This document shows positions 10,275 through 17,499 of a DNA stretch of 64,000 nt, in pieces. Position numbers and translations under genes: made by a program. The notes below the pieces were generated by a model that was not told the DNA's origin, did not search any database, and saw only the letters and a program-made list of their open reading frames with translations. The number at the start of each line of letters is the position of its first letter. Position 1 is the stretch's first letter. Source of the DNA: a virus. The DNA lies in IMG/VR virus record IMGVR_UViG_3300025030_000011, positions 1-64,000 of that record, one strand, 5' to 3'.

Positions 10275-11507
10275 ATGAGCATGACAACAATTAAACGTAT
10301 TCAAGTGGCTTTTGATGTTGCAGCAAATTGGGCATCGGTCAATCCAATTTTAGGGAAAGGGGAAATAGGTGTTGAAACTGATGGCAGTTACCCGAAATAT
10401 AAATTAGGAGATGGTGTAACAAATTGGAGTAGTCTCACAAAAGGTTTTTGTCCTGTGGGTGGCCCTGGATCAAATCAGGCATTTAGTATAGGAACACTAA
10501 CTGTTGGCCCAGATAATACTATTCTACAGTATAGAACAGATAATACATCTGCATCAAAATATGTCTTGCAGGCATACCGGGGCAACGGGACTGGCACCAG
10601 CGGCACAATCATCACCACAGGTAATGCTTCCAACGGTGTGGCTTCGATAGGTTTTGGGATTGGAACATCGCTGGTTATTGCTGCGACAGCTACGGGGGCA
10701 ATAGTAACAGGTACACTGTCTACTGGTGCGCTGACTGCGACTTCTGTAGTTACAACAGGGGATGGGCGTGTAGGTTCTGCTACAACTGTTTATAATGCCA
10801 GATTTGAAGTAATCAAAGGGGCGGCTGATGCTTACGTAAATGTCGGAGATGAATTTACAGCGGCAACAGCAAACAAGAATATTGCACTTGGTACAGGTGG
10901 TTATCGTAATGTTCTTACTATAAATGGGCAAACAGGTTCGGTTGCAGCAACTAGGTCAACTACAGGTTTGTTGCTTAACTCCTTTTATAGCTCCAATGCG
11001 TATGCTGCTGCTTCCCTGCTTGTAAACTGCAATACAGGTAATGGCACAATACATTTTTACACTGGTACAGGTTCAGTTGAGACACCTATAGAACGGGTGA
11101 TGATTAGCTCAACAGGTCTTACTGTAGCAGGAGGTGTATTAAGACTATCCCAAGCAACTAATACAACAAATCTTGGTGATAAGCTTGGTAGGGTAGAATT
11201 TCACTCATCCGACAGTTCAACTAATGCAGCAAAAGTCTATGGCTCAGTAAATGTTGTCGCTGATGCTAATTTTGATGGTGTAACTACACGTGGTGTTTAT
11301 ATGGCTTTCCATGTAGGCACACTTGCAACGCCTGATGTAGAATATATGCGACTTTCCTCAACTGGTCTCGCTGTAACAGGTGATGTAAGTGCAACTACAC
11401 TTAGGATTAATACAGCACCATCAACGTCAACAGCAACAGCATCTACACATAAAGTAGCAGTTAACTTAAATGGTACTACATATTATTTACTTGCTACAAA
11501 TGCATAA
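10275..11507 (+). CDS. Tail fibre protein
   Basis: 410 residues, preceded by AAAGGAG. The N-terminus carries the common fibre-attachment pattern in which a NPILGKGEIGVETDG-type segment is followed by KYKLGDG and a W (as in many tail fibres and phage hyaluronidases). The rest is low-complexity, Thr/Gly/Ser-rich repeats consistent with a trimeric beta-helical shaft. The C-terminus ends with a short KVAVNLNGTTYYL strand. It is the last gene of the tail block and the probable receptor-binding fibre. There is no intramolecular chaperone motif that I recognise. Confidence 0.75.
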   Translation: MSMTTIKRIQVAFDVAANWASVNPILGKGEIGVETDGSYPKYKLGDGVTNWSSLTKGFCPVGGPGSNQAFSIGTLTVGPDNTILQYRTDNTSASKYVLQAYRGNGTGTSGTIITTGNASNGVASIGFGIGTSLVIAATATGAIVTGTLSTGALTATSVVTTGDGRVGSATTVYNARFEVIKGAADAYVNVGDEFTAATANKNIALGTGGYRNVLTINGQTGSVAATRSTTGLLLNSFYSSNAYAAASLLVNCNTGNGTIHFYTGTGSVETPIERVMISSTGLTVAGGVLRLSQATNTTNLGDKLGRVEFHSSDSSTNAAKVYGSVNVVADANFDGVTTRGVYMAFHVGTLATPDVEYMRLSSTGLAVTGDVSATTLRINTAPSTSTATASTHKVAVNLNGTTYYLLATNA

Positions 11508-11516
11508 ACACTCTTA

Positions 11517-11565
11517 CCACAGCTAGGCTTATAACCGAAAAGGAGAACCTTACTCCCTGCTGTGG
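11517..11565 (+). other. Intergenic RNA hairpin candidate
   Basis: Between the tail fibre stop and the next start, CCACAGC (11,517-11,523) pairs with GCTGTGG (11,559-11,565), and an inner GGAG/CTCC pair (11,542/11,553) could form a second helix. No U-tract follows, so it is not a standard terminator. It could be an mRNA processing or stability element. Function unknown. Confidence 0.4.
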
Positions 11566-11599
11566 CAATACCCATAAGGACTATCCAAAGGAGATAGAA

Positions 11600-11905
11600 A
11601 TGAAAGTTAATCTGAATGTTCCACTTGTAGCGCTTGATGGAGAAGTAGTAGAGCAAGATAATAAAATTGTTATACTCAATACTTTGTGTATCAACGCTTT
11701 ACTACAATCAGAAGACCCAGCAAATAAGTTTAAATGCTTTACATTGGCAACTAAACTTAATAATGCTACAGGTGGGGGTATTGAGATAACAACCGAAGAA
11801 GGGGCATTTATTAAAGAAATTATAAACAAGTCTCAATATACACCATTAGTTGTTGGTAGGGTTTTTGAAGCTATAGAAGGTAATACAACAATCATTGAGG
11901 GGTAA
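11600..11905 (+). CDS. Conserved-looking phage protein of unknown function
   Basis: 101 residues, with ribosome binding site AAAGGAGATAG before the ATG. No transmembrane segment or catalytic motif is visible. It has the mixed alpha/beta pattern of small phage proteins often found just after tail fibre genes. It sits between the tail fibre and a lipoprotein in the same operon. No function assigned. Confidence 0.7.
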   Translation: MKVNLNVPLVALDGEVVEQDNKIVILNTLCINALLQSEDPANKFKCFTLATKLNNATGGGIEITTEEGAFIKEIINKSQYTPLVVGRVFEAIEGNTTIIEG

Positions 11906-11908
11906 AAA

Positions 11909-12115
11909 ATGAAAAAGATCGTTCTTCTTATAGTCCTATCTGTTGTGCTTTCCGGTTGCATACGCCTTAGGGGTATTGAGCATAGCGTGTACGGCGGGAT
12001 GTCCCGTAGTCATTCAGGCGGGGAGGTGTATTCGGAAAACCCCTCTGGGCATCAAGAGCAGGGTGGTGGTTGGAGCATAGGATCAAAAATCAAAACAATA
12101 TGGGTAGTTAAATAA
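11909..12115 (+). CDS. Small lipoprotein
   Basis: 68 residues. The N-terminus is a lipoprotein signal: MKK, a hydrophobic core, then lipobox LSGC, so the mature protein would start at Cys-17 and be lipid-anchored. The mature part is Gly/Ser-rich and polar. It starts 3 bp after the upstream gene and is the last plus-strand gene before a terminator. Phage lipoproteins can act in superinfection exclusion or lysis. It is separate from the Rz1-like spanin at 55.4 kb, so exclusion is a possibility but unproven. Confidence 0.75.
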   Translation: MKKIVLLIVLSVVLSGCIRLRGIEHSVYGGMSRSHSGGEVYSENPSGHQEQGGGWSIGSKIKTIWVVK

Positions 12116-12117
12116 AA

Positions 12118-12149
12118 AGAAACCCCCTAGATGTTCTTAGGGGGTTTTC
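12118..12149. terminator. Bidirectional Rho-independent terminator
   Basis: AACCCCCTA and TAGGGGGTT (12,121-12,129 / 12,138-12,146) form a 9-bp stem with an 8-nt loop. It is followed by T residues on the plus side and by a T-rich run on the minus side. It lies exactly between convergent gene blocks and can serve both. Confidence 0.9.
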
Positions 12150-12154
12150 TAATA

Positions 12155-12400
12155 TTAATCAAGTTTGATTTTTATTCCAATTAACTTTGCTGCATATAAA
12201 GCTTTTCCAATACTTTCTGCATTTAGGATTTTTTCATATTGGTCTTTAGGTGTATCTTTGAATAAATAAGTATCCCCTTTTATATAGGCCACATACATAT
12301 CTTTATTCATATAGCCTATTTCTTTTATATTACTGCTTTTTACTGGATGCATTACTAATTTTGGTTTTACTTGTTTAGGTTGTTTCTTAGTGGTTCTCAT
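12155..12400 (-). CDS. KTSC domain protein
   Basis: 81 residues. The pattern SSNIKEIGY, then YVAYIKGDTYLF, then a YEKILNAESIGKAL segment matches the KTSC domain (named for its Lys-Thr-Ser-Cys motif; the Cys position is not conserved here). KTSC proteins are small, often tied to nucleic-acid functions, with unclear activity. The start ATG overlaps the upstream TGA as ATGA. The N-terminus (MRTTKK) partly resembles the RTTG tag seen on other proteins of this phage. Confidence 0.7.
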   Translation of the reverse strand: MRTTKKQPKQVKPKLVMHPVKSSNIKEIGYMNKDMYVAYIKGDTYLFKDTPKDQYEKILNAESIGKALYAAKLIGIKIKLD

Positions 12401-12762
12401 AGTCTAATCTCACAATTCATTTCATCTGAAGTTTGGTTAAATTTATCTTTTACAGCTAACCCTAAATCAATCCCAAGTCTAGCTGCTAATAAATCTGCAT
12501 ATATTATAGTATCGGCTAATTCTTTTGAAATTTGGTACTTTAGTGCTTGTATATCTAACTCTAGCATATTTGGTTTATTTTGATAATCTTTTAAATTATC
12601 TGTAATTCTTTTTAGTTTCTTTACCTTATTACAAGTCTCCCCTGCTTCCCCCGCCATAGCACAAGCCCAATCAGTTGGACTCCAATCATCTATAGGATGA
12701 AATATACTTTCACACCTTTTTGTGTTTGTTTCACGTAAACTTTTAAAATCTAAATTATCCAA
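12397..12762 (-). CDS. MazG-like nucleotide pyrophosphohydrolase
   Basis: 121 residues from a TTG at 12,762, chosen because AAAGGAG lies at good spacing upstream; the frame is also open further upstream but lacks a signal there. Visible MazG features are WSPTDWACAMAGEAGE (metal-binding E-x-G-E), then KELADTIIYADLLAARL. MazG family enzymes hydrolyse nucleoside triphosphates to monophosphates; phage versions may tune nucleotide pools or (p)ppGpp. It overlaps the SbcC C-half by 8 bp. Confidence 0.75.
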   Translation of the reverse strand: MDNLDFKSLRETNTKRCESIFHPIDDWSPTDWACAMAGEAGETCNKVKKLKRITDNLKDYQNKPNMLELDIQALKYQISKELADTIIYADLLAARLGIDLGLAVKDKFNQTSDEMNCEIRL

Positions 12763-13354
12763 TTTGCGATACTCCTTTCTTTTTGGAAATTGTGAAAATT
12801 TTATCGGCTGATTCAGCAAGTGTTGTATTGTGTGTAACAAAGATAAACTGTAGTCCCAAACGCTTTGCAATAGACCCCAAAAGTTCACTAGCTTTTTCTT
12901 GATAACATGCACTCACATTTTTAAAAGGTTCATCCAGAAAGAAAATAGGGCGGGTTCTGTTTTGCTTTAAAGACCAAAGAGAAATACGTAAAGCAAATGA
13001 AGCAATATCTATAGCCCCTCCCCCTGAAGCTGAAATAGGTTTTATTCTTTCCCCGGCACGTACAAACCACAAATCACACTCAATTTGTGATCTTCTATTT
13101 TGAAAATCTACCTCAAATTCATAACCATCTTCTTCAAATACAGCTTCTAAAGCAAGTGCTACAAGTGAACTAATTTGGAATTTAAGAGACATTTGTGTAA
13201 GCCTTGCAACCTCCTGAATGATACATTGGGCTTGCTCTAGGTCTTTCATTCGTACCTGAAGCAAACCAAGACGTTCTATAGCTGTTTCTAAAGATGATCT
13301 GCTTTGATTTCTTTCCCCTTTCTTCTGATTCAGTAATGCGGTGTAGTTTCTCAT
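12755..13354 (-). CDS. C-terminal half of an SbcC/Rad50-type ATPase
   Basis: 199 residues. A short coiled coil (about residues 1-70) precedes the ABC signature-like segment (SASGGGAIDIASFALR), Walker B plus D-loop (IFFLDEPFKNV) and the H-switch (FVTHN). No Walker A is present: the N-terminal half is a separate gene at 15,709-16,770. The two together would rebuild one Rad50/SbcC head partnering the SbcD nuclease at 14,638-15,540. The ATG at 13,354 has no obvious ribosome binding site and lies 7 bp after an upstream stop, so coupled translation is likely. Confidence 0.85.
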   Translation of the reverse strand: MRNYTALLNQKKGERNQSRSSLETAIERLGLLQVRMKDLEQAQCIIQEVARLTQMSLKFQISSLVALALEAVFEEDGYEFEVDFQNRRSQIECDLWFVRAGERIKPISASGGGAIDIASFALRISLWSLKQNRTRPIFFLDEPFKNVSACYQEKASELLGSIAKRLGLQFIFVTHNTTLAESADKIFTISKKKGVSQIG

Positions 13355-13360
13355 ATGTTA

Positions 13361-13483
13361 TCACGGCCATTTATATTTGACTAAATATAAAAAATATAAT
13401 CCTAGTACAGCTAAACCTAACACAATTAATACACTTGTTATTTTCAATACTAATATTAGCCCAAGAGGTATTATGATAGTCAT
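13361..13483 (-). CDS. Tiny membrane protein
   Basis: 40 residues from an ATG preceded by GGAG. Almost entirely hydrophobic: one long or two short transmembrane segments, ending in a basic KYKWP tail. It lies in a chain of overlapping small genes between the SbcC halves. Function unknown. Confidence 0.6.
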   Translation of the reverse strand: MTIIIPLGLILVLKITSVLIVLGLAVLGLYFLYLVKYKWP

Positions 13484-13501
13484 TATTTAAAATCTCCTTT
13501 T

Positions 13502-13669
13502 CTATTTAATCGTAAGACGATCATTGATAAGACATTCATTGTTTGTATTATATAAATCAAAAGCACATTTACATTTAATCCAATATTTGCATTTATAACA
13601 AGTTAAATCTTTCATTTTAAGTTCAACTCTAATATCAGTATCGACTATTAATTGTTCACTACCACTCAT
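13502..13669 (-). CDS. Small Cys-rich (zinc-binding-like) protein
   Basis: 55 residues. The centre carries a C-x2-C and C-x-C cluster (CYKCKYWIKCKC) and one further Cys, suggesting a metal site. Its ATG overlaps the end of the upstream coiled-coil gene by 11 bp. One of a group of tiny Cys-rich proteins in this operon. Function unknown. Confidence 0.6.
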   Translation of the reverse strand: MSGSEQLIVDTDIRVELKMKDLTCYKCKYWIKCKCAFDLYNTNNECLINDRLTIK

Positions 13670-13901
13670 AAGATTTCTCCAGTTTTTCGATAGCTAATTC
13701 AATTTCCGTTTCAATCTCTTCTTGATCTTTCTGCAACTTCTTTAATTTGAGTTGTGCTTTTTCTAAAGTAGTTACTCCAAAATCTTCTTTCAATCTTTGT
13801 AATGAGGATTTTAAAGAACCTTCAGCTTTAGCTTTCTCCAACTTTGCATTTCCGATTTCCTCTTTTAAGTCTACCAATCGTTGAATTGTTTTTTCTTTCA
13901 T
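13659..13901 (-). CDS. Small coiled-coil protein, possible SbcC accessory coil
   Basis: 80 residues from the ATG at 13,901, which has GGAG 5-6 bases upstream. The sequence is almost a continuous heptad coiled coil rich in Lys, Glu, Leu and Gln. It lies between the two SbcC-half genes and after SbcD, so it could supply part of the missing coil arm of the split ATPase. It carries no CxxC hook of its own. The role is inference from position and coil character. Confidence 0.65.
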   Translation of the reverse strand: MKEKTIQRLVDLKEEIGNAKLEKAKAEGSLKSSLQRLKEDFGVTTLEKAQLKLKKLQKDQEEIETEIELAIEKLEKSYEW

Positions 13902-13911
13902 ATCATCTCCA

Positions 13912-14460
13912 TCAAAATGGTATATCATCTACAATCTTTAAGCTAATACCTACTTCTGCTATATCCTCTTTATCCCACTTGAACACATCACGTAAGAGTA
14001 TTTTGCACTCCAATTCACTTTGACGTTTTGCTACCCCTAGTTTTCTACAATTATTACGATTAGGCGCAGGACACATAAAACATTTATCTTTTTCTCTATC
14101 ATAATACCAATAAAAAATAACCTCTCTTTCTTTTGTATTTACATATCCTTCTTTATCAATAGTCTTGATTGCTTTACTTTTCTTATTAACTATATTCTTT
14201 TTCAACTTTATGTCTTTTTTCTCAATCCTTGTATAATCCCCAACTGTTGCTTTGCAAAGAGTTATATCTAATTCATCTTTAGTTATATGATTCCAAAATT
14301 GTTTTAGTATTTGTTCATTTGGGCAAGTTATTATAACTGAACAATCTGGAATTTCATCTACTAATAAATAAGCTGAACAACCAATCCAAATTTGAGCACC
14401 TAATTGAAATCCAATTTGACCGTCTATAATCTCAAAAGGTGTTACTTTAGGTTTAACCAT
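13912..14460 (-). CDS. Unknown protein in the SbcCD region
   Basis: 182 residues. A C-x2-C and a later Cys (FMCPAPNRNNC) near residue 130 may form a metal or Fe-S site; otherwise no recognised motif. It overlaps the upstream Cys-rich gene by 8 bp, so it is part of the same translationally coupled chain. The position inside the SbcCD cluster hints at a DNA-repair link, but I cannot name a function. Confidence 0.65.
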   Translation of the reverse strand: MVKPKVTPFEIIDGQIGFQLGAQIWIGCSAYLLVDEIPDCSVIITCPNEQILKQFWNHITKDELDITLCKATVGDYTRIEKKDIKLKKNIVNKKSKAIKTIDKEGYVNTKEREVIFYWYYDREKDKCFMCPAPNRNNCRKLGVAKRQSELECKILLRDVFKWDKEDIAEVGISLKIVDDIPF

Positions 14461-14626
14461 CTACGATACACCCCCTTTCGTATTTAATTTCTGGAGTAAA
14501 GCAAGGACATTCATAAACTTCATTTTTGATATATGCTTCCACTGCTAATTCATTTACTCTTTCTTTAACTTTACAACGCCAACTAACATTACAGCCTTGA
14601 CAAGGTTCTGGGGGTCTTTCTTCCAC
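14453..14626 (-). CDS. Small Cys-rich protein (GTG start)
   Basis: 57 residues from a GTG with AGGAGG at good spacing. Cys pattern: CQGC, a single C, then CPC and a final C, compatible with zinc binding. It lies between SbcD and the next gene. Function unknown. Confidence 0.6.
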   Translation of the reverse strand: MEERPPEPCQGCNVSWRCKVKERVNELAVEAYIKNEVYECPCFTPEIKYERGCIVDG

Positions 14627-14637
14627 TGTTTACCCTC

Positions 14638-15540
14638 CTATTCCAAACATTCATGTATTACTTTTTCTATACTTTTACTTACTTTGTTTTTCTTTAGATA
14701 TAGTTCCAAATTATCTGTGAAGCTTAATCCGATTTCTTTATTATCTTTCAGCTTGCTTACAAAAGCTTCTATTCGTTCATTCTTATCATTCTTTACATCT
14801 ATATGATTTCTGGAAATAACTCCTTTTTCAATTGGGATATAAACTCTTTCAACTTCATTTGTTTTTGCACACCAAAGATATATGCTCGGTTTGTGTTCTA
14901 TTTGATCTGCACGAGTCCTCATAAAGCTACCGCTATTTACTAAAACTTGATTACCTAATACTTCACTAAAGCTTTGGTGATTATCGCCAGATAGAATTAA
15001 ATCGAAGCCCCACATTTTCTTTAATATACTTTTTGCTGTACCTCCTACATTTTCAGCCCCAGGAAAAGGAGGTTTAGATTGATACACAAGATAATGAATT
15101 AAAGCTACTGCTGAATACTCCCCAAATCCTCTGTCTGTTGAAGCTAAAGGAGTGCCCCAAGGAAAGGCTTGATACATCATGCCGTCATTAGCCCAATCAG
15201 AATCTTCAAGCAACAGTTTTATTTTACCTGCATCACTCAATACTTGTATAGAACTTTTTTCAATATCATCTAAACTATGACCTGGTAAATCATGTTGCCC
15301 AGGTATGGCCCAAATTCTATCAGGAAGATTGCGTAAAGCCCAAGCAAGCAAATAAGGACTATTTTTCCATTTATCGAACAAATCTCCAGAACATAGGATA
15401 GGACAATCATATTTTTCTTGTTGTTTTCTTAACCAAGCATATTTTCTTTCTTGTGTTTCCATCCAATTATCTAACCTACAAGGTGGTGCTTTTTCGGTTA
15501 TGTGTAAATCTGCCGTTAAGATAGCTGAAACATTTTTCAT
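14638..15540 (-). CDS. SbcD/Mre11-like metallophosphoesterase nuclease
   Basis: 300 residues. Calcineurin-type motifs appear in order: TADLHI (D-x-H), CSGDLFD (GD), IPGQHD (G-x-HD), then SGDNH and VNSG. This is the catalytic nuclease subunit of the SbcCD / Mre11-Rad50 complex (T4 gp47-like), which processes DNA ends for recombination-dependent replication. Its ATPase partner is encoded in two pieces on either side. Usual SbcD proteins are longer, so the capping region is reduced as in many phage versions. Confidence 0.88.
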   Translation of the reverse strand: MKNVSAILTADLHITEKAPPCRLDNWMETQERKYAWLRKQQEKYDCPILCSGDLFDKWKNSPYLLAWALRNLPDRIWAIPGQHDLPGHSLDDIEKSSIQVLSDAGKIKLLLEDSDWANDGMMYQAFPWGTPLASTDRGFGEYSAVALIHYLVYQSKPPFPGAENVGGTAKSILKKMWGFDLILSGDNHQSFSEVLGNQVLVNSGSFMRTRADQIEHKPSIYLWCAKTNEVERVYIPIEKGVISRNHIDVKNDKNERIEAFVSKLKDNKEIGLSFTDNLELYLKKNKVSKSIEKVIHECLE

Positions 15541-15543
15541 AAG

Positions 15544-15702
15544 TCATTCTTTCTTTTTAAGAGATATAAAGCAAGGGTTGCATATCCCCGGTAAAGTACA
15601 TTTGTCACAAGGTTCACTTCCATCGTCATTAAGCTGATGTTTACAATCACCGCAAGCGTTACAAAAATCTACTAAAGGGCAATCATTCTGGCAATTCATC
15701 AT
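15544..15702 (-). CDS. Small Cys-rich protein
   Basis: 52 residues from tandem ATGATG with AAGGAG upstream. Nine Cys residues in C-x3-4-C and C-x2-C spacing make a metal-binding or rubredoxin-like knuckle plausible. It sits between SbcC-N and SbcD with gaps of a few bases. Function unknown. Confidence 0.6.
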   Translation of the reverse strand: MMNCQNDCPLVDFCNACGDCKHQLNDDGSEPCDKCTLPGICNPCFISLKKKE

Positions 15703-15708
15703 AGCTCC

Positions 15709-16770
15709 TTATTTTCCACAAAGTGGGCAAATCATATTTTCTGGAAATAAATGTTTGTATTCTTTTTCTTTTTCTTCAATCATACTTTCCAAATTATCTG
15801 ATATTTTTTGGTATCTTTGTATGATTGCAATTATATCTTGAAGTTGTTGTATTTCTTTTTGCTGTTCTTTATATTCTGAAATAGATTTTAATACAATACT
15901 TAATTCTTTTTCAGCACTTAATATTTCTTCTGCTGTTTCTATTTTAACTTTATCATGCAAAGCTGATGCAACAATATTTGTGAGATCGTTTACATCTTGC
16001 TCTAAGTCCTCCCAATCTTTTACTTTTTGGATAATCCGCTGTACTTCAAATTCTAAATCTAAAAGCGTCTTTAACTCTTTTATTTTATCTTGTGCTTCAG
16101 TGATCTTATCAATCAATTTCTGAAGGCTTTGGATTGCTGTTAGACCGTCTTTCTCTTCTTCTAGCAACTCCTCATATGCTTTGACTTCCTTTTCAAGTTT
16201 GAGGAGGTATTTAAAGCCTTCCAGTTGACTTTCTAGCTCTGCTATTTGATTCTGTACCGTAATTATATCTCTAGCGTTACTTTGGGTCTTTTTACGGGCA
16301 TTGGAAATAGCTTTGTCTATTATTTCCAAATTAATACACTTGTTAAGAATTTTCCCTACTTCCCCAGGACTTGTGTCTTTAGACAATAAAAATGGAGAAT
16401 CGAATTGCTCTTGTACATTGATTTCATCTATGTTGAGTGCTGTTAAAATATCTTGGGGGATTTCCTGTTTAAAAGCATGATATTCGACTTCCTTCTTTCC
16501 TTCACATAAAATATAGGTATTTTCTTTATCTGTCTTTTCTCTGCTTATTTCAGCATCTTCAAATATCAAATCTACTGCTGTTGATTTACTGCCTCTTCTT
16601 CTAAATCCTTTATCATCACAACGATTGAATAAAGCCCAAGATATTGCACGAAATATGGCTGACTTGCCTGCATCCGTATTGCCTACTAAAGCATTTACAT
16701 TTGGAGATAAAACTAATTCAGTACGTTTATGACTTTGAAATTGGGATAGTAAAACTCTTTTTAGGTGCAT
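15709..16770 (-). CDS. N-terminal half of an SbcC/Rad50-type ATPase, ending at the zinc hook
   Basis: 353 residues from the ATG at 16,770 (AAAGGATT upstream). The N-terminus has the Rad50 pattern LLSQFQSHKRTELVL, then Walker A GNTDAGKS and the following helix. A coiled coil fills about residues 160-340. The protein ends with MICPLCGK, a CxxC zinc-hook motif only a few residues from the C-terminus. Intact Rad50 proteins continue through the return coil to Walker B; here that part is in the separate gene at 12,755-13,354. The 5' end overlaps the zinc-ribbon gene upstream. Confidence 0.85.
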   Translation of the reverse strand: MHLKRVLLSQFQSHKRTELVLSPNVNALVGNTDAGKSAIFRAISWALFNRCDDKGFRRRGSKSTAVDLIFEDAEISREKTDKENTYILCEGKKEVEYHAFKQEIPQDILTALNIDEINVQEQFDSPFLLSKDTSPGEVGKILNKCINLEIIDKAISNARKKTQSNARDIITVQNQIAELESQLEGFKYLLKLEKEVKAYEELLEEEKDGLTAIQSLQKLIDKITEAQDKIKELKTLLDLEFEVQRIIQKVKDWEDLEQDVNDLTNIVASALHDKVKIETAEEILSAEKELSIVLKSISEYKEQQKEIQQLQDIIAIIQRYQKISDNLESMIEEKEKEYKHLFPENMICPLCGK

Positions 16771-16999
16771 TTTTAATCCTTTGCTGTTCTTTATGACAAT
16801 CATCCCAAATTAAACAATCAAAACAAGCTTCATCCCAATCACAATCTTTACCAAATATATGACCAAACTTACATTTATTTTTTTCTGTAAAGCTAAATGA
16901 TTTTCCACAAGTCAAGCAAACACAATGTATTTCATCTCTTTCCTTCAATTCTGATACTTCTTTTATGCAGTTACAATTAGGACAAAATCTAGCGGTCAT
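16727..16999 (-). CDS. Zinc-ribbon protein
   Basis: 90 residues. Two CxxC pairs (FCPNC and CLTC) make an N-terminal zinc ribbon, and a second Cys cluster (CDWDEACFDCLIWDDC) lies near residues 52-68. The 3' end overlaps the SbcC-N start by 44 bp, and the 5' end overlaps the RuvC-like gene by 4 bp. A nucleic-acid or protein-binding role is plausible but not shown. Confidence 0.65.
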   Translation of the reverse strand: MTARFCPNCNCIKEVSELKERDEIHCVCLTCGKSFSFTEKNKCKFGHIFGKDCDWDEACFDCLIWDDCHKEQQRIKNAPKKSFTIPISKS

Positions 17000-17499
17000 A
17001 ATTTAAATCTCCTTGCAAATTCTCCAATTAATATACCATCTGCATCTTTAGAATATAAATGTTTAAATTGCGGGAATAAACGTGTTCCAATGTCAAGACT
17101 TGCTTTCTTTAAAGCTTCACCTTTAACACCTTTAGGTAACATTTCTTTCTGCCATTGCTTTGAATCAATAAACATGTAAGGTATATTTAAAATCTCAAAT
17201 ACAATAATTGTTGCTTCTAAAGCCCGTAAAGCTGAAGCAGTAGCTTGAAACCTTCCCGGATTAACCATAGGTCTTTCAAGTACAACAAAGGGATTCTTTA
17301 CTCTTTCAAGAATGGTATGTAGTTTCACATGATCTATTCTTGTTACATTTCGTTTTTCTTTAGTGTAGTTCAACACACTTATTGTTGGTGTAAGGAAAAA
17401 CTTAGTTAGTGTATCAGACACAATACCTATTGAACCTGATACACCATTATCTATACCTACATAAGTTTTTTGACAGTTTACCGTTGTTGTTCTACTCAT
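16996..17499 (-). CDS. RuvC-like Holliday junction resolvase
   Basis: 167 residues. The RNase H-fold motifs YVGIDNGVSGSIGIV (first catalytic Asp), VVLERP (Glu) and KDADGILIGEFARR (C-terminal acidic pair) match RuvC-like phage resolvases. It would cleave branched DNA arising in recombination or before packaging. It overlaps the UvsX/RecA gene by 8 bp. The N-terminus MSRTTT is a partial version of the RTTG tag. Confidence 0.8.
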   Translation of the reverse strand: MSRTTTVNCQKTYVGIDNGVSGSIGIVSDTLTKFFLTPTISVLNYTKEKRNVTRIDHVKLHTILERVKNPFVVLERPMVNPGRFQATASALRALEATIIVFEILNIPYMFIDSKQWQKEMLPKGVKGEALKKASLDIGTRLFPQFKHLYSKDADGILIGEFARRFKL

